Source of the DNA: Streptomyces spinoverrucosus
Lineage (GTDB): Bacteria; Actinomycetota; Actinomycetes; Streptomycetales; Streptomycetaceae
Assembly (NCBI RefSeq): GCF_015712165.1
Contig: NZ_JADPZX010000001.1
Location: forward strand, 5,034,001-5,098,000
Length of the DNA: 64,000 bases
Direction of reading: 5' to 3'
Numbering within the stretch: position 1 is the first letter of the stretch; each line of letters starts with the position of its first letter. The notes beneath the pieces were generated by a model that saw only the letters and a list, made by a program, of their open reading frames with translations, had not been told where the DNA came from and made no database searches. This document shows, in pieces, positions 15,173-23,375 of the stretch. Both the position numbers and the translations under genes were made by a program.

Positions 15173-15739
15173 TCACACCGCCACCGGTTCGGGGGCGAAG
15201 ACGGAGATCCGGTGGGTGACGTCGTCGGGTGTCCGCCGTCTCGGCGGCTGCGGCTCTGCCGGGGTGCCGATGTACAGCCAGCCCAGGAGGCGTTCGTTCG
15301 GCCCCAGGCCGAGCAGGCGGTGGGCCTGCGGGGATTCGGTGAACCTGCCGGTGCGCCAGATGCTTCCGAAGCCACGGGCGTGCAGCAGCAGGCCCAGGGA
15401 GCCGGCCATGGCGCTCGTCGCGGCCAACTGCTCCCACTCGGGCACGCGGTGATCGGTCACCGGTGTGAACACCAGCGTGGCGAGGAGCGGGGCCCGGCGG
15501 GTCTTGGCCTCGGTCCTGGCGCGTTGGAGGGCGGGCGCGGAGCTGTCGTCGGCGAAGCAGCGGCCGAGGGCGGCGCGTCCCTCACCGCGTACCAGGATCC
15601 ACCGCCAGGGGCGCAGCCTGCCGTGGTCCGGTGCGGTGGCGGCGGCCCGGAGCAGGTAGGCGAACTCGTCGTCAGTGGGGGCCGGTTCGACGAGATGGTG
15701 TTCGCTGCGGCGGCTCAGTACGGCCGTCATGACGTCCAT
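15173..15739 (-). CDS. Nitroreductase-fold protein (YdjA-like)
   Basis: A 188-residue FMN-dependent nitroreductase-family member. SRRSEHHLVEPAPTDDEF is the FMN phosphate-binding start, TAPDHGRLRPWRWILVRGEG the central motif, and ERLLGWLYIGTPA the C-terminal strand. ATG 15739 follows GAGGAAA. It is the last gene of the eamA-asd-ask-oxygenase transcript, set apart by a very strong hairpin (15762-15812), so its level may be attenuated. Here it could perform oxidation or reduction on an amino-acid intermediate; the substrate is unknown. Confidence 0.85.
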   Translation of the reverse strand: MDVMTAVLSRRSEHHLVEPAPTDDEFAYLLRAAATAPDHGRLRPWRWILVRGEGRAALGRCFADDSSAPALQRARTEAKTRRAPLLATLVFTPVTDHRVPEWEQLAATSAMAGSLGLLLHARGFGSIWRTGRFTESPQAHRLLGLGPNERLLGWLYIGTPAEPQPPRRRTPDDVTHRISVFAPEPVAV

Positions 15740-15761
15740 GCGCTTTCCTCCTCACAGACTG

Positions 15762-15812
15762 GGGGTGGGGCGGCCCGGGGGGTGTTGGTTTCCCCCCGGG
15801 CCACCCCACCCC
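15762..15812 (-). terminator. Strong intercistronic hairpin (terminator or attenuator)
   Basis: Arms 15762-15782 and 15792-15812 pair over 21 bases with one mismatch (core CCCGGGGGG / CCCCCCGGG), loop of nine bases. It lies between the oxygenase stop (15823) and the nitroreductase start (15739). It may uncouple the last gene or stabilise the upstream mRNA 3' end. Confidence 0.7.
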
Positions 15813-15822
15813 ACCGGACGGA

Positions 15823-16851
15823 TCAGTAGTGCACGCGGCGGTTGTCGGGGGTCTGCCGGTAGCGGATGGTCCACTGGCTGCGGCGTACGTAGGTCCGCTG
15901 CAGCCAGCGGTCGGCACCGTCGTAGCGGGCGGTGAACGGGGTGCGGGCGTGCAGGCCCTTGCGGTTGTTGATCAGCAGCGCCTCGCCGGGGCGCAGGTGG
16001 ACCTGGTGGGCGGTCTCGCGGCAGGCGGCCTGAAGACGGTCCAGGGCCGCCTCGGCGGCGGTGGTCATGGCGCGTACGCCGTTGGCGGAGGAGGAGATCT
16101 CGGGGAACTCCTCGGGCCCGCTGATCATGGCGACCGGGTCGGAGAGCACCTCGCGTCCGCCGGCCACGTCGCGTACGTAGCTGCCGGGCGCGTTGAGCCG
16201 GAACAGCGGGCTGCGCAGCAGCTCCAGGGTGCGGGAGTCGAGGGCGCGGACGATGTCCCGGGCGTCCGCGTAGTGGGTGGCGGCGATGCCCTCGTGGTCG
16301 GCGCGCAGGCAGCTGAGGACGAGGAAGTCGGGGTTGCTGACGTCGTAGCGGCCGATGGCGTCGTGAACGATGTCGTTGTGGAAGTTGAGGAAGACGGTCG
16401 ATCCCTGGTTGGTCTGCGTCATCGCGCCGCCCTCGACGGGGATGACGTCGTGGACGAGCTGACCGTTCTTCTCGGTGAGGAATCCGACCGGCTCGCCCAG
16501 CAGGCCGGACAGGCCGAGCAGGACGCCCTCGGCGACGAAGGTCTTCTTGCCGGTGGCCGGGCCGCCGTCGGCCGGAGTGGGAGGCAGCTCCGCGTCGACG
16601 GGCAGGTTGCGGACGTAGCCGACGCCGGGGGCGTCGTTGTGACGGCCGAAGTCCAGTATCTGCTGGAGCAGTTCGAGTGGCAGGGTGGCGAAGATCTGGT
16701 GGTAGCGCGCCATGGCCCGGTCGGGGTCCTGGGCCGGATCGGGCTCGGCGGCGAGTGCTCGTCCGATGGCGTCCCGGGCGGCGTCGGGAACTTCGATCAG
16801 GCCCAGGGTCTGCGGCGTGCGGATGCTGGTCTCGACGGTGGTCGTGGTCAT
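15823..16851 (-). CDS. Clavaminate synthase-like Fe(II)/2-oxoglutarate oxygenase (AsnO/VioC type)
   Basis: A 342-residue TauD/TfdA-superfamily enzyme. It shares with asparagine/arginine beta-hydroxylases the segments YVRNLPVD, LPPTPADGG, FLTEKNGQLVHDVIPV and GSTVFLNFHNDIVHDA. Metal ligands are H158 and D160 (HND) with distal H301 (GLHARTPF); an arginine near 315 (DRWLQRTYVRR) would bind 2-oxoglutarate. AsnO uses HxE where this has HxD. ATG 16851 follows AAGGAG. It likely hydroxylates (or desaturates) a free or activated amino acid such as an Asp/methyl-Asp derivative; substrate is inference. Confidence 0.85.
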   Translation of the reverse strand: MTTTTVETSIRTPQTLGLIEVPDAARDAIGRALAAEPDPAQDPDRAMARYHQIFATLPLELLQQILDFGRHNDAPGVGYVRNLPVDAELPPTPADGGPATGKKTFVAEGVLLGLSGLLGEPVGFLTEKNGQLVHDVIPVEGGAMTQTNQGSTVFLNFHNDIVHDAIGRYDVSNPDFLVLSCLRADHEGIAATHYADARDIVRALDSRTLELLRSPLFRLNAPGSYVRDVAGGREVLSDPVAMISGPEEFPEISSSANGVRAMTTAAEAALDRLQAACRETAHQVHLRPGEALLINNRKGLHARTPFTARYDGADRWLQRTYVRRSQWTIRYRQTPDNRRVHY

Positions 16852-16877
16852 GGTGACTGCTCCTTCGCTGAGTTGGG

Positions 16878-17963
16878 TCAGAGGGCTCGGATCCCGAGGG
16901 TGGTCTCGGGCAGTGCGTCGTGGAGCTTCTGCGCCAGATCGCGGGCTTCCTCGGGGTCGGCGGCGATGTGGGTGGTCGCCCGGCTCCCGGTGATCTCGGT
17001 GACGGGGATGCCCAGGACGCGGCCTTCGGGCAGGTTGTGGGCGCGCTGGAAGTGTTCGATGTCCAGGTAGCCGCCGACGATCACGAGGTGCGGTCCGTCC
17101 TCCAGCCGCACGGTGTCGACGTTCTCGGTGTGGAAGACGCTGTGCGCCAGATCGGCCTGGGCGGCGGTGTCGTAGGCGAGGACGCTGGACTTCGTGTTGA
17201 GTACGACTCCGGCCGCCGGGCCGCCCTCCGCGCTGATGACCGTGCCGGAGGGGAAGGGCGACCGGTTGTGGCGGCAGACCAGGGTGATGCCGTGCTGCTT
17301 GGCGGTCCGTACCGACCTGCGGTGCAGGACCTTCGCCCCGTACCGCGACATCAGCGCGGCGGTGTCGTACGTCACCTCGGACAGCAGACGGGCGCCGGTG
17401 ACCGCGTTCGGGTCCGCGCTGTAGATGCCGTCGACGTCCGAGTGGATCTCGCAGGCTTCGGCGCCGAGCGCCGCGGCGACGAGGACCGCGGACAGGTCGG
17501 AGCTGTTCTTGCCGAGCCAGGTGGGGCGGCCCTGCTGGTCGGCGGCCTGGCCGCCGGGGATGATGACGACCTCGTGCTCCTCCAGGGCCTGCCGCAGCGG
17601 GGCGGCGTCCAGCCGTGCCACCTTCGCCCACATGAACGTGCTGTCGGTGACGAGGCCCTGCTGGTGGCCGGCGAGCACGGTGGCTGTCACTCCGGCCCGG
17701 TGCAGGGCGGTGGCGAGCAGGTGGGCGCTGATGGTGTCGGCGAGGGTGAGGAGTCCGGCGACGGTGGCGTCCTGCGGCTGCGGGTTGGTCTCCCGCAGCA
17801 GGCCGCGCAGCTTCTCGGTCTCGCCGGGCATGGCGCTGACGACGACGGCCATGGGCCGCTGCTCGTCCTCGATCCGCTGCCGCAGGGCCGTGGCGAGGTC
17901 GGCGTAGGCCCCCAGGGTGGGGAAGGTGGAGCCTCCGAACTTCAGGACGGCGGGTGTGGTCAC
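16878..17963 (-). CDS. Aspartokinase, secondary copy with reduced regulatory domain
   Basis: A 361-residue aspartate kinase: KFGGS at residues 8-12, GGQAADQQGRPTWLGKNSSD substrate loop, and SDVDGIYSADPNAV. About 100 residues follow the kinase domain, and I do not recognise the usual tandem ACT repeats, so lysine/threonine feedback may be lost. GTG 17963 overlaps the asd stop as GTGA. Located with glutamate mutase genes, it may phosphorylate 3-methylaspartate (or aspartate). It is presumably a paralogue of the housekeeping enzyme, which is outside the window. Confidence 0.87.
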   Translation of the reverse strand: MTTPAVLKFGGSTFPTLGAYADLATALRQRIEDEQRPMAVVVSAMPGETEKLRGLLRETNPQPQDATVAGLLTLADTISAHLLATALHRAGVTATVLAGHQQGLVTDSTFMWAKVARLDAAPLRQALEEHEVVIIPGGQAADQQGRPTWLGKNSSDLSAVLVAAALGAEACEIHSDVDGIYSADPNAVTGARLLSEVTYDTAALMSRYGAKVLHRRSVRTAKQHGITLVCRHNRSPFPSGTVISAEGGPAAGVVLNTKSSVLAYDTAAQADLAHSVFHTENVDTVRLEDGPHLVIVGGYLDIEHFQRAHNLPEGRVLGIPVTEITGSRATTHIAADPEEARDLAQKLHDALPETTLGIRAL

Positions 17964-19003
17964 AGCACACCTCGCCTGGTGAGGGCCTCGGCGATCTGCA
18001 GCGCGTTGAGGGCGGCGCCGATGCGCACGTTGTCCGCGACGATCCACAGCCACAGACCACGCGGGTTGTGGCCGGCCACGCGGATGCGGCCGACGTGGAC
18101 CCGGTTGGGGTCGCCCGCGGTGCGGGGGGTGGGGAAGGTGCCCTCGGTGCTGGGGTCGTGGACGGTGACCTCGGGCTGCTCGGCCAGCAGGCCGACGAGT
18201 TCGTCGCGGTCGACGGGGTTGTGGCACTCGACCCAGGCCGCCTCCGAGTGGCTGTTGACCACGGGGACCCGTACGCAGGTGGTGGTGACGTCCAGGTGCG
18301 GCAGGCCGAGGATCTTGCGGGACTCCTGGAGCATCTTCTGCTCCTCGAAGGTGAAGCCGTCGTCCAGGAGGCGGTCGATGCTCGGGATGACGTCGAAGGC
18401 GAGGGAGGGGGTGAAGGTCCCGGTCACGCCGGCGCTGTCGGGATCGTCGAGGACGGTACGGGTGCCGGCTTGCAGTTCCTCGATGCCGGAGTAGCCCGCG
18501 CCGGAGGCTGCCTGGTACGTGCTGACCACGGCCTGGCGTATGCCCCAGCGTTCCTCGATGGGTTTGAGCAGTCGGACCAGCGGGATGGTGGAGCAGTTCG
18601 GGTTGGCGATGATCCCGCCGGCCGGGCGGGTGTCCAGTTCGTGGGCGTTGACCTGGGGGACGACCAGCGGGATGTCGGGGTCCATCCGGAAGGCGCTGGT
18701 GTTGTCGATGACGAGGGCGCCCTGGGCGACGGCCTTGGGTACGAAGGTGTTGCTCACCCTGGCGCCGGCGGAGAAGAAGGCGACGTCGACGTCGGCGAAG
18801 TCGAAGCCGTCCAGGTCCTGCACGCGGTAGGCGTGGCCCTCCACGGTGACCTCGCGCCCGGCCGAGCGGGCGGAGGCGACCAGGTGCAGGTCGCGGTAGC
18901 GGAAGCCGCGCTCCTCGATGAGCTGCAGGAGGGTGGTGCCGACCACTCCGGTGGCGCCGACCAGGGCGATGCGCGGTGCGGTGGGATCGGTGACGCGGGG
19001 CAT
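17960..19003 (-). CDS. asd: Aspartate-semialdehyde dehydrogenase, secondary copy
   Basis: A 347-residue NADPH-dependent dehydrogenase that reduces 4-aspartyl phosphate to the semialdehyde. It has the nucleotide loop VGATGVVGTTLL, FFSAGARVSN, catalytic Cys137 in NPNCSTIPL, QAASGAGYSG and LWIVADNVRIGAALNALQ. AAGGA lies nine bases before ATG 19003. It forms a coupled pair with the aspartokinase, consistent with acting on (methyl)aspartyl phosphate. A 365-bp tandem repeat separates it from the upstream transporter gene. Confidence 0.9.
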   Translation of the reverse strand: MPRVTDPTAPRIALVGATGVVGTTLLQLIEERGFRYRDLHLVASARSAGREVTVEGHAYRVQDLDGFDFADVDVAFFSAGARVSNTFVPKAVAQGALVIDNTSAFRMDPDIPLVVPQVNAHELDTRPAGGIIANPNCSTIPLVRLLKPIEERWGIRQAVVSTYQAASGAGYSGIEELQAGTRTVLDDPDSAGVTGTFTPSLAFDVIPSIDRLLDDGFTFEEQKMLQESRKILGLPHLDVTTTCVRVPVVNSHSEAAWVECHNPVDRDELVGLLAEQPEVTVHDPSTEGTFPTPRTAGDPNRVHVGRIRVAGHNPRGLWLWIVADNVRIGAALNALQIAEALTRRGVL

Positions 19004-19020
19004 GGCGGGGGTTCCTTTCA

Positions 19021-19385
19021 GACGGTGGTTGCGCTGGGCTGTTGGGATCTGGCGGTGGTGTGGTGGGGGTTGCCGGGGTCGGGCGGTGGTTGCGCTGGGC
19101 TGTCGGGATCTGGCGGTGGTGTGGTGGGGGGTTGCCGGGGTCGGGCGGTGGTTGCGCTGGGCTGTCGGGATCTGGCGGTGGTGTGGTGGGGGGTTGCCGG
19201 GATCTGGCGGTGGTGTGGTGGGGGTTGCCGGGGTCGGGCGGTGGTTGCGCTGGGCTGTCGGGATCTGGCGGTGGTGTGGTGGGGGGTTGCCGGGATCTGG
19301 CGGTGGTGCGGTGCGGGGTGCCGGGATCGGACGGTGGTTGCACTGGGCTGCCGGGCGAGGCGGTGGTGTGTGGTGCGGGCCGCCG
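19021..19385. repeat. Tandem repeat array, about 61-bp units
   Basis: About six G-rich units built from GGCGGTGGTTGCGCTGGGCT, TGTCGGGATCTGGCGGTGGT and GTGGTGGGGGGTTGCCGGGG. Some copies are shortened to a sub-unit of about 33 bases, and the last ones are degenerate. It fills the gap between the transporter stop (19389) and the asd ribosome binding site; no gene is evident. The G-runs could fold as quadruplexes on the plus strand. Confidence 0.9.
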
Positions 19386-19388
19386 GGA

Positions 19389-20366
19389 TCAGACGGTCGT
19401 GCGCTTGCGGGCTGCCGGGGTCGGCTGGGCCGGGGTGCTGGTGTCGGAGTCCGAGGCGGAGGTGGAGGCCGCGCGGAGGCGGGGGCGCCAGCCGAGGTTG
19501 ATGCCGAGGGAGGCGGCCACGATGAGCGGGATGCCCAGCGCCTGGGTCCAGGTGACGTGGTGTCCGTAGACGGCCCAGTCGCAGATCATGGCGGCGGCCG
19601 GGTACACGAAGGCCAGGACGGCGATCTTCGAGGTGGGCAGCTTCTGGTACGAGGAGTACATCAGCACGTACATGACGCCGGTGTGGATGAAGCCGAGGCC
19701 GACGAGCCAGGCCCAGCCGGTGCCGAAGTCGGCGCTCTGGTCGAGCTGGGTGAAGGGCAGCAGCAGCGGGATGCCCAGCAGCACCTGGACCAGCGCGACG
19801 AGGTGGGGCTTCACGCCGGTGACGCGCTTGGTGATGATCGTCGACAGGCCGTAGAAGAGGGCGGCCAGCAGCGCGTATCCGAGACCGACCAGGTAGCTGC
19901 TGCCGCCGGAGAGGTCGGACGTCGAGACGCCGGCGACGAGGATGAGCCCGAGGAAGGCGACGAGCAGCCAGCCCGCCTTGTGCGCGGTGATGCGGTCCTT
20001 GAACAGCAGGGCCCCGAGCATGACCACGAAGAACGGTTGCGTGTGGTAGACGACGGTGGCCACGGAGATGGACGTCGAGCTGTAGGACTCGAAGAGGAAC
20101 GCCCAGTTGAACACGATGAACACGCCGCCGAGTGCGGCGAGGCCGAGCTTCTTCGCGGTGAAGCCGTGGTTCTTGAAGAAGCCGCGGATCAGGCAGTACA
20201 GGCCGAGGAAGAGGGTGCCGAACACGCACCGGTAGAAGACCACGTTGAACGGCGAGGCGCCGGACTCGACGACGAAGACGCCGAGGGTGCCGGACAGCAG
20301 CATGGCCGCCGTCAGTTCCACTGCTCCACGCGACTCCTGACGTGCCGTCGCTTCTGATGTGCTCAT
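19389..20366 (-). CDS. DMT-superfamily (EamA) transporter
   Basis: A 325-residue integral membrane protein with about ten hydrophobic helices in two EamA repeats (for example LGVFVVESGASPFNVVFYRC, GGVFIVFNWAFLFESYSSTS, LAFVYPAAAMICDWAVYG). Such proteins export amino acids and related metabolites. ATG 20366 follows GGAG. It is the first gene of the operon driven from the promoter at 20497-20526. In this setting it is the likely exporter of the cluster product or a resistance factor. Confidence 0.88.
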   Translation of the reverse strand: MSTSEATARQESRGAVELTAAMLLSGTLGVFVVESGASPFNVVFYRCVFGTLFLGLYCLIRGFFKNHGFTAKKLGLAALGGVFIVFNWAFLFESYSSTSISVATVVYHTQPFFVVMLGALLFKDRITAHKAGWLLVAFLGLILVAGVSTSDLSGGSSYLVGLGYALLAALFYGLSTIITKRVTGVKPHLVALVQVLLGIPLLLPFTQLDQSADFGTGWAWLVGLGFIHTGVMYVLMYSSYQKLPTSKIAVLAFVYPAAAMICDWAVYGHHVTWTQALGIPLIVAASLGINLGWRPRLRAASTSASDSDTSTPAQPTPAARKRTTV

Positions 20367-20496
20367 GTCATACTCCTGCTCTGGGGGGAAACGGGTCTCC
20401 CCGGCGTCCGGGGTGGAGGTCGGTGAGGCGGGGTGTGCTGGTCGGCGGCTCGGCGATGGTCCGCATCGCCCGGCCCCGAGAAGCCGGCCTACGAAC

Positions 20497-20526
20497 AAGC
20501 TACGAACTTCTGGCAGTCCGGGTCCA
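20497..20526 (-). promoter_or_regulatory. Promoter of the transporter-asd-kinase-oxygenase operon
   Basis: On the minus strand, -35 TGGACC (20526-20521) and -10 TAGCTT (20502-20497) are 18 bases apart. The same -35 and spacer length occur at 23376-23405. The leader to ATG 20366 is about 125 bases. Confidence 0.55.
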
Positions 20527-20534
20527 CGGCCGGC

Positions 20535-20583
20535 TGGGGAACGAAATCGATGCCCGCATCAAGGCTGTCGATCGGGGCGTGCG
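20535..20583. promoter_or_regulatory. Shared 49-bp upstream element, copy 1
   Basis: Matches 23414-23462 at 46 of 49 positions. It starts TGGGGAACGAAATCGATG and contains the inverted repeat GATGC-CC-GCATC. It lies directly upstream of the -35 box, so it is a probable activator site. Confidence 0.7.
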
Positions 20584-20596
20584 AGCAGGCGAAACG

Positions 20597-21538
20597 TCAG
20601 TGCAGGGGCAGGGGGTAGTGCAGGCCGCCGTCGGTCCACAGGGCGTTGGTGCCACGGCTGACGTCCAGGCCGGAGGCCGCGCCCAGGTTGCGGTCGTAGA
20701 CGTCGCCGTAGGTGCCGACGGCGTCGAGGACACGGCGTGCCCAGCCCTCGTCCAGACCCAGCGTGGGTCCGTGCCGGCCGGCCAACTCGGCAGCGGCGTA
20801 CGCCGCCTGCGTCGAGCCGTCCTCCCGGACGGCGTGTTCGGCGGCGACGAGGAACTGCAACACCCACCGGGCCACCCGGAACCAGGCCGGGTCGTCGTCG
20901 CGGACGGCGAGCGCCATGGGTTCCCGGGAGATGGCGGTCTCCAGCACCGTGTGGTCGGCGGGGCGGGGCAGCGTGGCGCGGGCACCGGCCAGCGCGATGC
21001 GGTCCAGGACGTATGCCGCGCACCCGCCGTCCGCGTAGCCGGCCAGCGCCTCGGCCGGGGTGGCGTAGGCGACGGGCTCGACCTTCAGCCCGCGCGCGCC
21101 GAACCACGCCGCCAGATTGCTCGCGGTGGTGGTGCCCTCCTGGGTGGCGACCCGCCGCCCGGCCAGCTGCTCCGGGGTGGATATCCCGTCCGCCGTCCGG
21201 ACCAGGAAGCCCTCCCCGTCATAGCAGGTGACGCCGGCGAACAGGACGGGGTGGGAGGCCTCGCGCCCCAGGGTCCACGACAGGTTGCAGGTGGCCACGT
21301 CCGCTCCGCCCGAGGTGAGCCGTGCCAGCCGCTCGGCGGGGTCCGTCGGCAGCCACTCCACGGCACCGGCGTCGCCGAGCACCGCCGCGGCCACCGCGCG
21401 GGCGATGTCGGCGTCGAGCCCGCTCCACGTGCCCTGCGCGTCGGGCAGGGACAGGCCGCGGATTCCCTGGCTGACCACCGCCCGGACCTTGCCGTGCGCG
21501 CGCACCGCTTTCAGAGTGTTGTGCGTTCCGGTCGTCAC
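20597..21538 (-). CDS. AapJ-like amino-acid-binding fold protein without signal peptide
   Basis: A 313-residue type II periplasmic-binding-fold protein. VVSQGIRGLSLPD, WSGLDADIARAVAAAVLGD, RRVATQEGTTTASNLAAWF and GTNALWTDGGLHYPLPL match the general L-amino-acid ABC-binding protein AapJ. It lacks a signal peptide or lipobox, and no permease or ATPase gene is nearby. GTG 21538 overlaps the glmE stop as GTGA. It should therefore be cytoplasmic and may be an enzyme on this scaffold (cyclohexadienyl dehydratase is a precedent) or a product-binding protein. Confidence 0.8.
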   Translation of the reverse strand: MTTGTHNTLKAVRAHGKVRAVVSQGIRGLSLPDAQGTWSGLDADIARAVAAAVLGDAGAVEWLPTDPAERLARLTSGGADVATCNLSWTLGREASHPVLFAGVTCYDGEGFLVRTADGISTPEQLAGRRVATQEGTTTASNLAAWFGARGLKVEPVAYATPAEALAGYADGGCAAYVLDRIALAGARATLPRPADHTVLETAISREPMALAVRDDDPAWFRVARWVLQFLVAAEHAVREDGSTQAAYAAAELAGRHGPTLGLDEGWARRVLDAVGTYGDVYDRNLGAASGLDVSRGTNALWTDGGLHYPLPLH

Positions 21539-22869
21539 AGCATCCCCCTCACCGCGGCGCCGACCAACTCCTCGCGGTCGAAGCGGCGTTCGTTGTAGCC
21601 GAGCATCTCGATCAGTGAGTGCGCCGTCACCGGTCCGCGGCCGTGTCCGCCGAAGCCGGTCACGGGCATGGCTCCCGGGTCGGACCAGCGCAGGGTTCCC
21701 GCGGGATCGATGGCCGCCCGCGAGCGGTTGGCGTTGTCCTGGTGCAGGCAGAACGGCACGTCCAGGTGCCCGTGGGCGAAGGCGCCCACCAGCGCGGATC
21801 CGACGTCGCCGCCGAAGCCCAGCGTCGACGTGATCAACCGCAGTGCCTCTTCGTAGATGCCGGTCTGCTGAAACGTTTGCTCTGAGGGGATGTGGCGTGC
21901 CTCGTCGGTGGCCACGGCGGCCGCGAACTCCAGGGCGTCCACGTTCTCCTCGATGGTCGGAATACGGTGCGCTTCCACGGCGGTCTTCACAATGAGCCGC
22001 TCGGTGCCGCTGCGGACCGCGAGGCGGACGCTGTCCTCCAGCATCCGGTACGCGCCCACCGGCGTCCTCGGATACACCCCCATGTACGTGTAGAGCACCA
22101 CGTGCCAGTCGACGTCCCCCAGCCACTGCGCGGCGAGGCGGCGCAGCGCGGCGAGCGCTTCGAGGTCCTGCTCGGGGCTGGTCTGCTGGGCGTAGCTGAC
22201 CGAGATGCTCCGCACACCGTGCTCCCGGAAGAACAGCCCCTCCAGGATGCTGAGGGCGATCAGCAGACTGGGCGGGCACAACTGGCCGAGCATGCAGCCG
22301 CCGAAGCTCTCCAGGTGCACCGTCCGCGGCTGGTCCGCCAGGATGCGGCAGCACTCGGCCCAGGCCGCCGTCGCCTGCGGCAGCGGCACCCGGCTGTAGG
22401 GCAGGCAGTACGAGACCGGGCCGCCCTCGGTGGCGTCCGCGCCGACGCGGGCCAGCGCCGCGAACAGTTCCTGGGGGAGCGCGGAGCCGTGGCGGAACTG
22501 GACGGGGAAGTCCTCACCGGCCACACCCTCCAGCAGGCGGCGGGTCTCCTGCGTGCCGTGGGCCACCACGGGGTAACCGTTGAGGTCGTCGCCCCGCTCC
22601 AGCGCCCGCCGGGCGGAGTCGTGGTCGTTGACCCGGGTGTAGCTGTCGACGGTGACCGTGCCGACGGATGCCCCGTGCACCGCCCGCACCGCCTCGAGAC
22701 CGCGCCGCATGGTCGCCGAGTCGGCGAACCCCATCCGCGGCTGCACCACCAGGCGCCCCTGTTCGTGGCTGCGCCGGACGAAGCGGGAGAACCGGCCGCC
22801 GGCCGGCACGATCGGCGACGGCGTGGCGGGAGCGGACCGGGCAGGCGCGTTGCTTTCGAAGCCGCTCAT
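21535..22869 (-). CDS. glmE: Methylaspartate (glutamate) mutase, E subunit
   Basis: The catalytic TIM-barrel subunit of B12-dependent glutamate mutase, which interconverts L-glutamate and 3-methyl-L-aspartate. The 444-residue product has LVVQPRMGFAD, TVTVDSYTRVNDHDSA, LNGYPVVAHGTQETR, ESFGGCMLGQLCPPSLLIAL and RLITSTLGFGGDVGS, typical of GlmE. ATG 22869 is chosen: it follows the glmS stop by one base and has GGGGGG eight bases upstream; GTG 22902 has no ribosome binding site. Secondary-metabolite clusters (friulimicin, vicenistatin) use such pairs to make methylaspartate. Confidence 0.9.
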   Translation of the reverse strand: MSGFESNAPARSAPATPSPIVPAGGRFSRFVRRSHEQGRLVVQPRMGFADSATMRRGLEAVRAVHGASVGTVTVDSYTRVNDHDSARRALERGDDLNGYPVVAHGTQETRRLLEGVAGEDFPVQFRHGSALPQELFAALARVGADATEGGPVSYCLPYSRVPLPQATAAWAECCRILADQPRTVHLESFGGCMLGQLCPPSLLIALSILEGLFFREHGVRSISVSYAQQTSPEQDLEALAALRRLAAQWLGDVDWHVVLYTYMGVYPRTPVGAYRMLEDSVRLAVRSGTERLIVKTAVEAHRIPTIEENVDALEFAAAVATDEARHIPSEQTFQQTGIYEEALRLITSTLGFGGDVGSALVGAFAHGHLDVPFCLHQDNANRSRAAIDPAGTLRWSDPGAMPVTGFGGHGRGPVTAHSLIEMLGYNERRFDREELVGAAVRGML

Positions 22870-22870
22870 C

Positions 22871-23338
22871 TCAGGCCCCCCTGCCGGCCGTGGCGAGTTC
22901 ACGGGCAGGTGCCTTTTCCAGCCCGCCGAGAAAGGCGTCGAATTCGGCGAGTCCGGCTTCCGCCTCGAATGCCGCGTCGAACCCGGCCGCTACGAGCTCG
23001 GTGCCGAACCGAGCGTTTTCGGACCCTCGAATACCTAGTTTTCCGCCGATGACCACACGCAGATCGGCCAGTTCGGAATCGGAGCGGATCCGCTGGATGA
23101 GCCGGAGCCCGTCCAGGTGCCCGTGGCCGTTGACGGTGCTCACCACCAGCGCGTCAGGGCGGACTCTTCGGCACTCGGCGAGGATCACGTCGTCCGGAAC
23201 ACACGCTCCGAGGTTGACCACCTCCCCGCCTCGTTCCTCCAGCAGTAACTGCAGAAATACGAGGTTCCACATGTGGGCATCTGATGACACGCTGGTGACG
23301 ATGAAACGTCCGGAGCGTGCCGGGGATATCTCGTCCAT
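22871..23338 (-). CDS. glmS: Methylaspartate mutase S subunit (cobalamin-binding), TTA-containing
   Basis: A 155-residue B12-binding Rossmann protein, partner of GlmE. The base-off cobalamin motif appears as D20-A-H22-M-W-N25, with Asn where the classic motif DxHxxG has Gly. VVNLGACVPD, VVSTVNGHGHLDG and VVIGGKLGIRG follow as in the family. Leu31 is a TTA codon (23246-23248 on the plus strand), making translation dependent on bldA tRNA. It is the first gene of the glmS-glmE-AapJ-like operon. Confidence 0.9.
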   Translation of the reverse strand: MDEISPARSGRFIVTSVSSDAHMWNLVFLQLLLEERGGEVVNLGACVPDDVILAECRRVRPDALVVSTVNGHGHLDGLRLIQRIRSDSELADLRVVIGGKLGIRGSENARFGTELVAAGFDAAFEAEAGLAEFDAFLGGLEKAPARELATAGRGA

Positions 23339-23375
23339 TACTCCCGTCCGCAGGTCGGCGAAGCTGACGTACTGG

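Noticed and set aside
16878..19343. An 821-codon open frame joining the aspartokinase to a Pro-rich N-terminal extension through asd and the tandem repeats.
   Set aside because: It overlaps the well-supported asd gene in another frame and the Pro-rich part is only translated repeat DNA. The kinase start is fixed by the GTGA overlap and KFGGS position.
19021..19385. Possible CRISPR array.
   Set aside because: Units are contiguous without unique spacers, and there are no cas genes.
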